Numbered from the stretch's first letter, positions 42,953 through 52,696 are shown. The stretch is DNA of 64,000 nucleotides from an uncultured Clostridia bacterium (GCA_947173485.1 CAMWFH010000003.1:124001-188000), one strand, 5' to 3'. Translations and numbers: made by a program. The notes: generated by a model from the letters alone, not told the origin.

Positions 42953-43984
42953 ATGGATCTCACCTGCATGGCGGTGTTCTTACCCGCCAGCGACAGCCAG
43001 ACCTATAATAAAAGACCTCTGATGCTGCAAAACGTCCTGTTCTGCCCCGTGCTGGGTTGGTGCGCACGGGCATGGGTAGGGCGCGGTGTGCAGCGTTTTT
43101 TTATCGTATGCGCTGAGGAGCTGCGGGAGGAGGCCCTGGCCTGCTTCCCCGCCGGGACCGAGACGGCCTGGGCGGATCCGGGCAGCTGGCAGGCCCCCCT
43201 GGCGGCCTTCGCCAACGGTGGGCAGGTCCAGGAGATCCGGGAACCCATGCTGCCCAAGGGCGGCCGGATGGTAGTCATCCGCTCCATGGAGGAGCTGTAC
43301 CGCCTCCAGGATGCCTGCCAGGAGGAGCTGACCGCCTACCACCGGAGCCGGGGCGTCTATATCCTGGATGGGCGCAGCACCTATATCGATCCGCGGGTGA
43401 CCATCGGCGCCGGTACCGCCATCCTGCCGGGGACCATCCTCCGGGGGGAGACGGTCATCGGCCAGGACTGCCAGATCGGCCCCAATGCCCTGGTGGACAG
43501 CTGCCAGGTGGGCAGCGGCGTGGCGGTCAACGCCTCCCAGGTCTATGCCAGCACCTTGGCCAACGGGACAGACGTGGGGCCCTACGCCCACATCCGGCCC
43601 AACTGCCAGGTGGGAGAGCGGTGCCATGTGGGGGCCTTCGTCCAGCTGAAGAACTGCGTCCTGGGCGCCGGGACCAAGCTGAGCCATCTGACCTATGTGG
43701 GCGATGCCGATGTAGGTGCCGGGGTCAACTTCGGCTGCGGCACCATCACGTCCAACTATGACGGCTTCAAGAAGCACCGCACGGTCATTGGCGACAACGT
43801 CTTCGTGGGGTGCAACACTAATCTGGTCCCCCCGGTGACCGTGGGCAGCGGGGCCTATATCGCCGCCGGCACCACGGTGACCAAGGACGTGCCGCCGGAC
43901 GCCATGGCCATCGGCCGGTGCCGGCAGGAGAACAAGGCCGAGTGGGCCAGGCGCTGGCGGCGCCTCCACGGCCAGGAGGACTGA
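42953..43984 (+). CDS. glmU: GlmU-like acetyltransferase with degenerate uridylyltransferase domain
   Basis: A 343-residue protein, about 110 shorter than normal GlmU. The C-terminal left-handed beta helix (about residues 135-335) is intact: HLTYVGDADVGAGVNFGCGTITSNYDG holds the catalytic His and Asn/Tyr positions, followed by KKHRTVIGDNVFVG and IAAGTTVTKDV. It should acetylate glucosamine-1-phosphate. The N-terminal 130 residues start MAVFLPASD where GlmU has LAAGxGTRM, and the nucleotide- and metal-binding motifs are missing. Its place before prs, pth and mfd is the standard glmU position, so it is the orthologue, not a stray paralogue. UDP-GlcNAc formation then needs another uridylyltransferase. 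Confidence 0.85.
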   Translation: MDLTCMAVFLPASDSQTYNKRPLMLQNVLFCPVLGWCARAWVGRGVQRFFIVCAEELREEALACFPAGTETAWADPGSWQAPLAAFANGGQVQEIREPMLPKGGRMVVIRSMEELYRLQDACQEELTAYHRSRGVYILDGRSTYIDPRVTIGAGTAILPGTILRGETVIGQDCQIGPNALVDSCQVGSGVAVNASQVYASTLANGTDVGPYAHIRPNCQVGERCHVGAFVQLKNCVLGAGTKLSHLTYVGDADVGAGVNFGCGTITSNYDGFKKHRTVIGDNVFVGCNTNLVPPVTVGSGAYIAAGTTVTKDVPPDAMAIGRCRQENKAEWARRWRRLHGQED

Positions 43985-43989
43985 GTGTC

Positions 43990-44007
43990 AAAGGCCGCCG
44001 GGCCTTT
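43990..44007 (+). terminator. Small hairpin between glmU and prs
   Basis: AAAGGCC-GCCG-GGCCTTT; weak, and a second GCGCCGGC/GCCGGCGC stem follows (44017-44046 region). It may reduce rather than end transcription into prs. Confidence 0.3.
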
Positions 44008-44102
44008 ACATAGCAAGCGCCGGCGCAGTGCGTGATGGGCCGGCGCGGCACCCCCATACGGACCAAGACTAGATCGGACAAATGAAGAAAGAGGTACAAC
44101 GT

Positions 44103-45062
<960 letters not shown>

Positions 45063-45076
45063 GTCCTATGAACTTG

Positions 45077-45114
45077 GCGGGCCGGGGGAGGGGCGTCCCT
45101 TCCCCGGATCCGCC
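45077..45114 (+). terminator. GC hairpin after prs
   Basis: GGCGG-CCGGGG-AGGG pairs with CCCT-CCCCGG-CCGCC with small bulges. No U-run, so perhaps a processing or pausing stem within the cluster. Confidence 0.3.
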
Positions 45115-45222
45115 CGGTTTCGCGCCCCGCTGGGGGTATACTGGATAGGGTGAGAGAGGGGCGGTCCGGCTGGACTTGCCCATTTTCGTGATTCCCATCA
45201 AAAAGAGAAAGGGAGCGATGGT

Positions 45223-45801
45223 ATGGGAGGACCTGTGACCTGGCTGCTGGTCTGCCTGGGCAATCCGGGAAAAGAGTACGAGGCCACACGGCACAATATG
45301 GGCTTTATGGCCGCGGACCGCTTAGCCGGGCGGGAGGGGTTCAAGATCAATAAGCTGAAATTCCGCGCCCTCACCGGGGAGGCCGCCCTGGGCGGGGAGC
45401 GGGTGCTGGTGGTGAAGCCCCAGACCTATATGAACCTCAGTGGCGAGGCGGTGAAGCTGGCCGGCGGGTTCTACAAGATCCCCACGGACCATATCCTGGT
45501 GATCTACGACGACATCTCCCTGCCGGTGGGCAAGCTACGGGTCCGGCCAAAGGGCAGCGCCGGCGGGCACAACGGGATCAAGAACATCATCGCCCACTTA
45601 GGGACAGAGGAGTTCCCCCGGATCAAGATCGGCGTAGGCGCGCCGGAGGGGGCGGAGCAGGACCTGGCGTGCTGGGTCACCGGCAAGCCCAGCCAGGCGG
45701 ACCGAAAGGTCCTGGAGGCCGTGCTGGACCGGGCACTGGAGGCCGCCGCCTGCGTGATCGAGAAGGGCACGGCGGAGGCCATGAACCGGTTCAACGGGTA
45801 A
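45223..45801 (+). CDS. pth: Peptidyl-tRNA hydrolase
   Basis: A 192-residue esterase that frees tRNA from drop-off peptidyl-tRNA. The N-terminal LLVCLGNPGKEYEATRHNMGFMAAD holds the catalytic His (of TRHNMGF) and Asn; PQTYMNLSGEAVK, the catalytic Asp in VIYDDISLPVGKLR and GSAGGHNGIKNI are all present. AGGGAG precedes ATG 45223 by 7 nt. It is 14 nt before the LRR-SUKH gene, and mfd follows, as in the Bacillus pth-mfd order. Confidence 0.95.
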   Translation: MGGPVTWLLVCLGNPGKEYEATRHNMGFMAADRLAGREGFKINKLKFRALTGEAALGGERVLVVKPQTYMNLSGEAVKLAGGFYKIPTDHILVIYDDISLPVGKLRVRPKGSAGGHNGIKNIIAHLGTEEFPRIKIGVGAPEGAEQDLACWVTGKPSQADRKVLEAVLDRALEAAACVIEKGTAEAMNRFNG

Positions 45802-45815
45802 GGAGGGGAACAACG

Positions 45816-46916
45816 ATGATAAGAGCGAGGACGCTGACCGTCTCCGATATGACGGACCTGGAGCGGGAGGTCTTCGAGGAGCTGGCCCGGAAAAATCCGG
45901 GCACGAAGCTGGCGCAGCTCTGCGCCCACACCCACAGCTTTGAGCAGGGAGGCCGGTACAGCTTTTCGTACTGGGACGAACCGTCTCTGGTGGATCTGTC
46001 CCCACTGGTCCGGCTGCAAACGCTGTCGGCCCTGCACGTTGGGAAAAATACCGCACTGGCCGACCTGTCGCCCCTGGCGGACTGCCCCGATCTGGAGGAG
46101 CTGGAGGCATATGACACCGCCGTTGCCGACCTGTCCCCACTGGCGGGCCATCCACGCCTGAAAAAGATCACCCTCAGCGGTACCCCTGTGACGGACGTGT
46201 CCCCATTGGCCACCATCCCCACCCTGGAGATGATCTGGCTCTACGGCACGGCGGTGGAGGACGTGTCCTGTCTGGCGGCCCTGCCGAGGCTGAACGATCT
46301 GAACCTCTATAAGACCAAGGTGACAGACCTGTCGGCTTTCCAGGGCCGGGAGAGCATCCTGGGCATCGAGCGGAGCAAGCTGGGCATCAAAAAGGCCGGG
46401 AAGGACCCGGCGGCGCTGCAAAAAGCCATCGAGGAGATCCGCGAGCGGCTGGACCGCCTGGGCATCGTGCCCCGGCCCAAGCTGAAGCGGGCGGATATCA
46501 CCGCCTTCCAGGAGCGGACGGGGAGCAAGCTGCCCCGTGAGTATGCCGCCTTTCTGACGAAGATCGGAGACGGGTTCGAGGTGACCTTCCGGCGCTTTAC
46601 TTACCGGCTCCCGCCGCTGGCGGAGGTGCGCTTTGACCCGGAAGGGATCAAAAAGCGGTTTGGCCGCCGGGAGGGCTGGTGCTGGGAAACGGACGAGAAG
46701 GCCACGAACAAAGCCATCGAGGCCGCTCTGACCAACGGACAGATCGAGCTGGTGGACTGCGGCTGCGGCCAGTCGTATAACTTGATCGTCCGGGGCGGGG
46801 CCAGGGGCGAGGTGTGGAACATGACGGATGTGGGCGTATCCCCCTGCGGGAACGGGGCGGACTTCTTGGATTGGCTGGCCGCGTTCCTGGACGGGGAGGG
46901 AGAGGTGCGCCTGTAG
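45816..46916 (+). CDS. LRR plus SMI1/KNR4 (SUKH) domain protein
   Basis: A 366-residue fusion. Residues 50-190 hold internalin-like leucine-rich repeats of about 22 residues with the recurring LADLSPLADCPDLEELEAYDT pattern (here read as single units: VADLSPLAGHPRLKKITLSG, VTDVSPLATIPTLEMIWLYG). Residues 230-366 are a SUKH (SMI1/KNR4) domain: DITAFQERTGSKLPREYAAFLTKIGDG. SUKH domains act in bacteria mainly as immunity proteins against contact-dependent toxins and as binding modules in others. AGGAGG lies 9 nt before ATG 45816. It is inserted between pth and mfd, where Bacillus has fin; no toxin is seen. Confidence 0.82.
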   Translation: MIRARTLTVSDMTDLEREVFEELARKNPGTKLAQLCAHTHSFEQGGRYSFSYWDEPSLVDLSPLVRLQTLSALHVGKNTALADLSPLADCPDLEELEAYDTAVADLSPLAGHPRLKKITLSGTPVTDVSPLATIPTLEMIWLYGTAVEDVSCLAALPRLNDLNLYKTKVTDLSAFQGRESILGIERSKLGIKKAGKDPAALQKAIEEIRERLDRLGIVPRPKLKRADITAFQERTGSKLPREYAAFLTKIGDGFEVTFRRFTYRLPPLAEVRFDPEGIKKRFGRREGWCWETDEKATNKAIEAALTNGQIELVDCGCGQSYNLIVRGGARGEVWNMTDVGVSPCGNGADFLDWLAAFLDGEGEVRL

Positions 46917-46942
46917 GATGAGATCGCAGGGGAGGTGGACCT

Positions 46943-49900
46943 TTGAAAGTCCTTCTTGACAAATTATTGGACCTGCCGGAGCTGCGGGATCTGGCCCAGG
47001 AGCTGGAGCGGGGGCGGTCGCCCCAGGCGGTCAGCGGCCTGTCGCCGGTCCACCGGGCCCAGGCGGCGGCGGCCCTGGCCCACCGGCTGGCAAGGCCCTT
47101 GGCGGTCATCTGCACCGACGAGGGGGAGGCCAACCGCCTGGCCGGCGACCTGGAGACCCTGCTGGGCCAGCCGGCGATCCGCTTCTTTGGCCGGGAGCTG
47201 GCCATGGGGCCGGGGGCCTCCGTGTCCCACCAGTGGGAGCACAAGCGCATCGCCGCCCTCTACGCCCTGGGGGAGAGCCGGCGGCCCGTGGTGGTGGCCA
47301 CCGCCGAGGGGATGCTGCAAAGGACCTGGGACCTCCAGGCCCTGCGGGAGGCGGCCATCTCCCTGACGCCGGGGGAGCGGGTAGAGGACCTGCCGGGCCT
47401 GCCGGAGCGGCTCGTCGCCATGGGCTACCGCCGGAGCGACCAGGTGGAGGGGCCGGGCCAGTTCGCCGTTCGAGGGGGCATTTTGGACGTATACTCCCCC
47501 GATATGGCCGGACCGGTCCGCTGTGACTTCTTCGACGACGAGGTGGACAGCCTGGGCATTTTCGACGTGACCACCCAGCGGCGGACGGAGAACTTGTCCG
47601 CCGCCCTGCTTTTGCCCGCCTCGGAGCAGGCGGAGGGCCAGACCATGGCCTCCCCCTTCGCGGCCCTGCCGCCGGACACCCTCCTCTGCCTGATGGAGGC
47701 GAGCCGGGTGGAGCAGCGGGTGAAGGACCTGCTCTGGCAGGCCCGGGAGGACACGGAGGCCCTGCTCCGCGCCGGCCAGACGGGAGCGGACCTGACGCGG
47801 GCCCTGCTGACAGCCGGGGAGTGGACCGAAGGCCTGGGCCGGGGGCTGCTGTGCATGATGGAGGCCCTGCCCACCTCTCGGTGGCCCATCCCCCCCAGGG
47901 GCCTCTCCGCCGTCAGCGCCAAGCAGCTGAGCGCCTACGGCGGCAGCCTGGACACGGCCATCGTGGATATGCAGCACTACCTCTCCGCCGGCTTCGGGGT
48001 GCTGCTGCTCTGCGGCAACGAGACCAGAGGAAAAAACCTCCAGCGGATGCTGGAGGAGCGGGGGCTATCCATCTCCCTGGACTTCGCCGGGCGGGAGATG
48101 CCCCAACCGGGGGAAGCCCGGATCTCTGTGGGCAGTCTCAGCGCCGGGGCGGAGTATCCGGGGCTGAAGCTGGCGGTGCTGACCGAGGGGCAGCTGACGG
48201 AGGCGGCGGGCCGCCGGAGCGCCAGGCCCCGGAAGGCCAAGGAGAGCAGCCGGCAGAAGCTGCTGTCCTACACGGACCTGACCGTGGGGGACCTGGTGGT
48301 CCACGCCTACCACGGCATCGGCCGGTTCGCGGGGATCCAGCGGATGCCGGTGGACGGGGTGGAGAAGGACTATGTGAAGATCGCCTACGCCGGGACGGAC
48401 GTATTATACGTCCCCGCCACCCAGCTGGACATGGTCAGCAAGTACATCGGCGGCGGGCAGGTCAACGAGGAGACCGGCCAGCCACGGGTCAAGCTGAACA
48501 AGCTGGGGGGCGCCGAGTGGAACCGGCAGAAGAGCAAGTCCAAGGCGGCGGCCAAGGACCTGGCCAAGGGGCTCATCGCCCTCTACGCCCAGCGGAAGAG
48601 CCAGCCGGGCTTCGCCTTCTCCCCGGACACCCCCTGGCAGCAGGAGTTCGAGGCCTCCTTCGACTACGAGGAGACGGAGGACCAGCTCCGGTGTGTCCAG
48701 GAGATCAAGCGGGACATGGAGCGTCCCACGCCCATGGACCGGCTGCTCTGCGGGGACGTGGGCTACGGCAAGACGGAGGTGGCCCTCCGGGCGGTGATGA
48801 AGTGCGTTTTGGATGGGAAGCAGGCCGCCATCCTGGTGCCCACCACTGTGCTGGCCCAGCAGCACTACGCCACGGCGGTGACCCGGTTCCGCAGCTTTCC
48901 GGTGAACATCCAGGTGCTGAGCCGGTTCCAGACTCCGGGGCAGAGCCGGGAGATCCTCCGGCGGCTGAAGGAGGGGTCCATCGACCTGCTGATCGGGACT
49001 CACCGGCTGCTGCAAAAGAGCATCCAATTCAAGGACCTGGGCCTTTTGATCATCGACGAGGAGCAGCGCTTCGGCGTGGCCCACAAGGAGAAGCTGAAGG
49101 AGATGAGCCGGGGGGTGGACGTGCTGACCCTCTCCGCCACTCCCATCCCCCGGACACTGAACATGGCCCTCTCGGGCATTCGGGATATGTCCACCCTGGA
49201 GGAGCCGCCCCAGGACCGGCAGCCGGTGCAGACCTATGTGGTGGAGCACGACTGGGGGATGCTGATCGATGCCATGCGGCGGGAGCTGGACCGGGGCGGC
49301 CAGGTGTTCTACCTCCACAACCGGGTGGAGACCATCGACCGGACCGCCGCCCAGATCCGGGAGCTGCTGGGGGAGGACGCCCGGGTGGTGGTGGGCCACG
49401 GCAAGCTGGGGGAGCGGGAGCTGGGGAGCGTGATGGAGCAGATGGTGGCCGGGGAGGCCCAGGTGCTGGTGTGTACCACCATCATCGAGACCGGCATCGA
49501 CATCCCCAACGTGAACACCCTGATCATTGAGGACGCGGACAAGATGGGCCTGAGTCAGCTCCACCAGATCCGGGGCCGGATCGGCCGCAGCGCCCGGCGG
49601 GCCTACGCCTATATGACCTACCGGCGGGACAAGATGCTCTCCGAGATCGCCAGCCGGCGGCTGACCGCCATCCGGGAGTTCGTGGAGTTCGGGTCCGGGT
49701 TCAAGGTGGCCATGCGGGACCTGGAGATCCGGGGAGCCGGCAATCTTCTGGGGCCGGAGCAGAGCGGGTATATGATGAGCGTGGGCTACGATATGTACCT
49801 CCAGCTGCTGGAGGAGGCCGTCCAGGAGGAGCAGGGGCAGACGCCGAAGAAGGCGATGGAGTGTTCCGCGGACCTGACCATCTCCGCCAACATCCCGGAG

Positions 49901-50326
49901 ACCTATGTGCCCTCGGCGGAGCAGCGGATGGACCTGTACCAGCGCATCGCGGCCATCCGGGACAACAGCGACGCCGGAGACCTGCTGGACGAGATGATCG
50001 ACCGGTACGGCGAGCCGCCTAAGAGCGTCCAGGCCCTGCTGGACGTGGCCCTGCTCCGGGCCGCGGCCCTGCTCTCGGGCGTCACGGAGATCGTCCAGCG
50101 GAAGGAGAAGCTGGAGCTGACCCTGACGGCGGTAGAGGACCCGGCGGTCATCCTGAAGATCTGCGCCATGCCCAGCTACCGGCAGCGGCTGGTGGTCAGC
50201 GGCCGGGAGAAGATGGGGCTGACATTGACCCTGCGGCCGGGGGAGCAGGTGCTGGACGCCGCCCTGGCCCTGGTGGAGCTGCTGCGGGAGGCCCAGGGCA
50301 GCCCGGACCAGCAGGCGGAGCCGTGA
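46943..50326 (+). CDS. mfd: Mfd: transcription-repair coupling factor
   Basis: A 1127-residue ATPase that removes stalled RNA polymerase and recruits UvrA. Domains in order: UvrB-like N-terminal (about 1-320), RNAP-interaction domain around residue 450-520 (LTVGDLVVHAYHGIGRFAGIQRM), helicase with Walker A CGDVGYGKTEVALRA, DEEQ box (IIDEEQRFGV), SATPIPRTL, then the C-terminal TRCF domain (NIPETYVPSAEQRMDLYQRIA). The start is TTG 46943, with GGAGGT six nt upstream and no competing ATG. It follows the LRR-SUKH gene by 26 nt. Confidence 0.95.
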   Translation: MKVLLDKLLDLPELRDLAQELERGRSPQAVSGLSPVHRAQAAAALAHRLARPLAVICTDEGEANRLAGDLETLLGQPAIRFFGRELAMGPGASVSHQWEHKRIAALYALGESRRPVVVATAEGMLQRTWDLQALREAAISLTPGERVEDLPGLPERLVAMGYRRSDQVEGPGQFAVRGGILDVYSPDMAGPVRCDFFDDEVDSLGIFDVTTQRRTENLSAALLLPASEQAEGQTMASPFAALPPDTLLCLMEASRVEQRVKDLLWQAREDTEALLRAGQTGADLTRALLTAGEWTEGLGRGLLCMMEALPTSRWPIPPRGLSAVSAKQLSAYGGSLDTAIVDMQHYLSAGFGVLLLCGNETRGKNLQRMLEERGLSISLDFAGREMPQPGEARISVGSLSAGAEYPGLKLAVLTEGQLTEAAGRRSARPRKAKESSRQKLLSYTDLTVGDLVVHAYHGIGRFAGIQRMPVDGVEKDYVKIAYAGTDVLYVPATQLDMVSKYIGGGQVNEETGQPRVKLNKLGGAEWNRQKSKSKAAAKDLAKGLIALYAQRKSQPGFAFSPDTPWQQEFEASFDYEETEDQLRCVQEIKRDMERPTPMDRLLCGDVGYGKTEVALRAVMKCVLDGKQAAILVPTTVLAQQHYATAVTRFRSFPVNIQVLSRFQTPGQSREILRRLKEGSIDLLIGTHRLLQKSIQFKDLGLLIIDEEQRFGVAHKEKLKEMSRGVDVLTLSATPIPRTLNMALSGIRDMSTLEEPPQDRQPVQTYVVEHDWGMLIDAMRRELDRGGQVFYLHNRVETIDRTAAQIRELLGEDARVVVGHGKLGERELGSVMEQMVAGEAQVLVCTTIIETGIDIPNVNTLIIEDADKMGLSQLHQIRGRIGRSARRAYAYMTYRRDKMLSEIASRRLTAIREFVEFGSGFKVAMRDLEIRGAGNLLGPEQSGYMMSVGYDMYLQLLEEAVQEEQGQTPKKAMECSADLTISANIPETYVPSAEQRMDLYQRIAAIRDNSDAGDLLDEMIDRYGEPPKSVQALLDVALLRAAALLSGVTEIVQRKEKLELTLTAVEDPAVILKICAMPSYRQRLVVSGREKMGLTLTLRPGEQVLDAALALVELLREAQGSPDQQAEP

Positions 50327-50424
50327 GGATGTCAAAACTTTGCCAGATATTTGTGCAGAATGGAAAATTTGTGAAATCGTTAAAAATTTCGCAAAATCCT
50401 CTCGCAATTTTTGTCGGGATATGG

Positions 50425-50430
50425 TATGAT
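50425..50430 (+). promoter_or_regulatory. Extended -10 promoter of the flotillin gene
   Basis: TGG-TATGAT with -10 at 50425-50430; no good -35. The 175-nt gap after mfd is AT-rich. Confidence 0.4.
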
Positions 50431-50504
50431 AGATACTGTCAAGAGAGAGCGGCCGCAGCGGCCCGCCCCGCCTTGGCCCCATATTGAAAAGGAGGAACCC
50501 AACT

Positions 50505-52031
50505 ATGCCGAATATCCTGTCTGTGATCTCCCCCGCGCTGGTCCTCGGGGTGCTGGCGGCCATCCTCATCATCGTCCTGCTGGTGATGGGCTATCTGAAG
50601 GCGCCGCCGGACACGGCGTACATCATCTCCGGCCTGGGGAAGAAGCGCATCCTGATCGGCAAGGCCGGCTGGCGCATCCCCTTCTTTGAGCGGGTGGATA
50701 AGCTGAACCTGCGGGTGATGCAGGTGGACGTGAAGACCACCGACGCAGTGCCCACTAACGAGTTCATCAACGTGATGGTGGACGGGGTGGCCAACGTGAA
50801 GATCAGCTCCGACCCCCGGCTCCTAGAGCGGGCGGCGGAGGCCCTTCTGGGGATGCGGCAGAACGAGCTCATCACCCTGGTGACCCAGGTGCTGGAGGGC
50901 AATATGCGTGAGATCGTGGGCTCTGTAGGTCTGAAGGAGATGGTCCAGGACCGGCAGGGCGTGGCGAAGAAGATCACCGAGAACGTGGTCCCTGATATGG
51001 AGAAGCTGGGCATCGAGGTGGTCAACTTCAACATCCAGAACTTCAAGGACAACGCCGGCACCATCGAGAACATGGGCATCGACAACGTGGAGCAGATCCG
51101 CAAGAACGCCCAGATCGCCAAGGCCAACGCCCAGCGGGACATCGCCATCGCCACCTCCCAGGCCCAGCAGGAGGCCAACGCGGTGAAGGTCCAGGCGGAG
51201 AAGATGATCGCCGAGCAGAACGCGGAGCTCTCCATCCAGCAGGCGGAGATGCAGGTCCGGGCCGACAGCAAGAAGGCCGAGGCCGACGCGGCCTACTCCA
51301 TCCAGCAGGAGACCCAGCGGAAGACCATCGAGGTCACCAAGGTCAGCGCCGACATCGCCCGGAAGGAGAAGGAGGCGGAGCTGGCCGAGCGGGAGATCGC
51401 CATCAAGGAGCGCCAGCTGGACGCGGACGTGCGCAAGCAGGCGGACGCCATGAAGTACCAGGCGGAGAAGCAGGCGGAGGCGGAGCTGATCCGCCGGCAG
51501 AAGGAGGCGGAGGCCCAGAAGTTCAAGGCCGTCCAGGAGGCCGAGGCCGTAAAGTACCGGGTGATCCAGGAGGCGGAGGGCAAGAAGGCCGAGGCCGACG
51601 CCCAGCGCTACCGGGTCGTCCAGGAGGCGGAGGCCAAGAAAGCTGAGGCCGAGGCCCTGCGCTTCTCTATGGAGCAGGAGGCCGAGGGCATCCGGGCCAA
51701 GGGTCTGGCGGAGGCCGAGGCCATCGAGAAGAAGGCGGAGGCCCAGAAGAAGATGGGCGAGGCGTCGGTGCTGGAGATGTACCTGACCGCCCTGCCGGAG
51801 GTGGTGAAGAATGCCGCCTCCCCGTTGGCCCAGACGGAGAAGATCGTCATGTACGGCGACGGCAACTCCACCAAGCTGGTGCGGGACGTGATGAGCAGCG
51901 CCAGCCAGATCGTGGACGGCATGAAAGAGAGCACCGGCATCGACCTCCAGGCCGTGCTGGCCGGCTTTGCCGGCGGCAAGGCAGCCCAGCAGCCCCAAAA
52001 GCAGACGGACGAGGACGAGAGCCTCGTGTAA
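50505..52031 (+). CDS. Flotillin-family (SPFH) membrane scaffold protein
   Basis: A 508-residue protein. One N-terminal membrane helix (ALVLGVLAAILIIVLLVMGY), an SPFH domain (about 35-200: PDTAYIISGLGKKRILIGKAGWRIPF, then VPTNEFINVMVDGVANVKIS), and a long Ala/Glu/Lys coiled coil (about 200-430) with repeated QEAEGKKAEAD-type units. Flotillins (FloT/YuaG in Bacillus) organise lipid microdomains and help assemble signalling and secretion complexes. AGGAGG is in the right place before ATG 50505; the upstream TTG at 50484 would place that site inside the coding region. A terminator follows; no NfeD partner gene is adjacent. Confidence 0.92.
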   Translation: MPNILSVISPALVLGVLAAILIIVLLVMGYLKAPPDTAYIISGLGKKRILIGKAGWRIPFFERVDKLNLRVMQVDVKTTDAVPTNEFINVMVDGVANVKISSDPRLLERAAEALLGMRQNELITLVTQVLEGNMREIVGSVGLKEMVQDRQGVAKKITENVVPDMEKLGIEVVNFNIQNFKDNAGTIENMGIDNVEQIRKNAQIAKANAQRDIAIATSQAQQEANAVKVQAEKMIAEQNAELSIQQAEMQVRADSKKAEADAAYSIQQETQRKTIEVTKVSADIARKEKEAELAEREIAIKERQLDADVRKQADAMKYQAEKQAEAELIRRQKEAEAQKFKAVQEAEAVKYRVIQEAEGKKAEADAQRYRVVQEAEAKKAEAEALRFSMEQEAEGIRAKGLAEAEAIEKKAEAQKKMGEASVLEMYLTALPEVVKNAASPLAQTEKIVMYGDGNSTKLVRDVMSSASQIVDGMKESTGIDLQAVLAGFAGGKAAQQPQKQTDEDESLV

Positions 52032-52036
52032 CAGCT

Positions 52037-52073
52037 AAAGGCTCTGCGGCCCCTCTGGGGGCCGCAGCCTTTT
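52037..52073 (+). terminator. Terminator after the flotillin gene
   Basis: AAGGCT and TGCGGCCCC pair with GGGGCCGCA and GCCTT around one bulge, then TTTTGG. Confidence 0.75.
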
Positions 52074-52094
52074 GGTGCAAAGAGAGAGGATGCT

Positions 52095-52418
52095 ATGCAG
52101 GCAACTATACAGCTGGTCTTGAAGATCGGAAGGCGGCCCCCTCTGTACCTGGGGGCCTGGCAGGATATCTCCCACCTGGAGGCGCTGCTGACTGGCTATG
52201 TTCTCCGAGCCTATGAGGACCCCAGGGCAAGAGAGGATGTGGAAGCCCTGTTCCAAGGATTTGGACGATTTGTAGCGGAACAGTACCAGGACACCCGCAG
52301 TCTCTCTCCGGGAGAGATGATCTGCCGCCATACCAGCTCGGATGAGGAAGCTTTTCAGACATACTTTGCGCTGTTTCAAGAGTATGTGGAGCAGGGCCGC
52401 CAGAAAGGTCGGAGCTGA
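52095..52418 (+). CDS. Hypothetical 107-residue protein
   Basis: No family recognised. The protein is mostly helical; an N-terminal strand (ATIQLVLKIGRRP) is followed by amphipathic helices (ISHLEALLTGYVLRAYEDPRAREDVEALFQGFGRFVAEQY), ending charged. GAGAGGA lies 6 nt before ATG 52095. It follows the flotillin gene after a terminator and precedes the toxin-antitoxin locus; the stop is 19 nt before the RNA II promoter. Confidence 0.6.
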   Translation: MQATIQLVLKIGRRPPLYLGAWQDISHLEALLTGYVLRAYEDPRAREDVEALFQGFGRFVAEQYQDTRSLSPGEMICRHTSSDEEAFQTYFALFQEYVEQGRQKGRS

Positions 52419-52436
52419 AAACCGACGATTTTCCTA

Positions 52437-52465
52437 TTGCATCGGCCGCAGTGTTGTGCTATACT
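52437..52465 (+). promoter_or_regulatory. Promoter of the convergent antisense RNA (RNA II-like)
   Basis: TTGCAT (52437-52442), 17 nt, TATACT (52460-52465), TGC-extended. No coding region follows before the hairpin at 52512, so it should make an RNA of about 75-80 nt. Confidence 0.78.
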
Positions 52466-52475
52466 AAGTATGGTC

Positions 52476-52503
52476 CAAAATTCATGACAACAGTTTCCGT
52501 CAT
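52476..52503. repeat. Direct repeat pair, copy 1 (antitoxin side)
   Basis: CAAAATTCATGAC (52476-52488), a 6-nt insert, then TTCCGTCAT (52495-52503). Both parts recur in copy 2 at 52624-52645. Confidence 0.88.
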
Positions 52504-52511
52504 GCAAAGCC

Positions 52512-52546
52512 AAGCCCCCAGGGAGATAGGACCTCCCTGGGGGCTT
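52512..52546. terminator. Bidirectional terminator shared by toxin and antitoxin RNAs
   Basis: Perfect 14-bp stem (52512-52525 and 52533-52546), loop ATAGGAC. Short T-rich stretches follow on both sides (CTTGCTTT rightward, CTTGGCTTT leftward). Confidence 0.8.
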
Positions 52547-52549
52547 GCT

Positions 52550-52645
52550 TTACCGGTCTCTGCGCTTGCCGTCAAGCCATCTGCATATGTAGCAACCCAC
52601 TACACTTGCGGCGACGGACAAGACAAAATTCATGACTTCCGTCAT
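52550..52645 (-). CDS. Small membrane peptide, candidate Fst-like type I toxin
   Basis: A 31-residue peptide: MTEVMN, a membrane helix FVLSVAASVVGCYIC, then RWLDG and the charged tail KRRDR. This is the shape of the Fst/Ldr type I toxins: a short single helix followed by a Trp-Leu-Asp and a charged end. AAGGAGGTG, a perfect Shine-Dalgarno, lies 7 nt before ATG 52645. It has its own promoter (52697-52725), ends 4 nt before the bidirectional hairpin, and its start codon lies in one copy of a direct repeat whose other copy is in the convergent RNA. Such toxins damage the membrane when overproduced; activity here is inferred, not shown. Confidence 0.72.
   Translation of the reverse strand: MTEVMNFVLSVAASVVGCYICRWLDGKRRDR
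52624..52645. repeat. Direct repeat pair, copy 2 (toxin side, covers start codon)
   Basis: CAAAATTCATGAC (52624-52636) directly followed by TTCCGTCAT (52637-52645), whose last three bases are the toxin ATG on the minus strand. Confidence 0.88.
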
Positions 52646-52696
52646 ACGGTTTCACCTCCTTCCCGCACAGCAGGACGGAGAGAGACCGGTAAGAGC

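Larger units (their letters stand above)
52472..52550 (+). ncRNA. Candidate antitoxin RNA (RNA II-like)
   Basis: From the promoter at 52437-52465 a transcript would begin near 52472, pass through copy 1 of the direct repeats (52476-52503) and end at the bidirectional hairpin 52512-52546. It would be complementary to the toxin message both at the terminator and, through the direct repeats, around the toxin start codon. Boundaries are inferred. Confidence 0.65.

Noticed and set aside
48404..50572. 722-residue open frame on the minus strand opposite mfd
   Set aside because: It has low-complexity Leu/His/Gly/Gln composition typical of an antisense shadow in GC-rich DNA; mfd on the plus strand carries all domain motifs.
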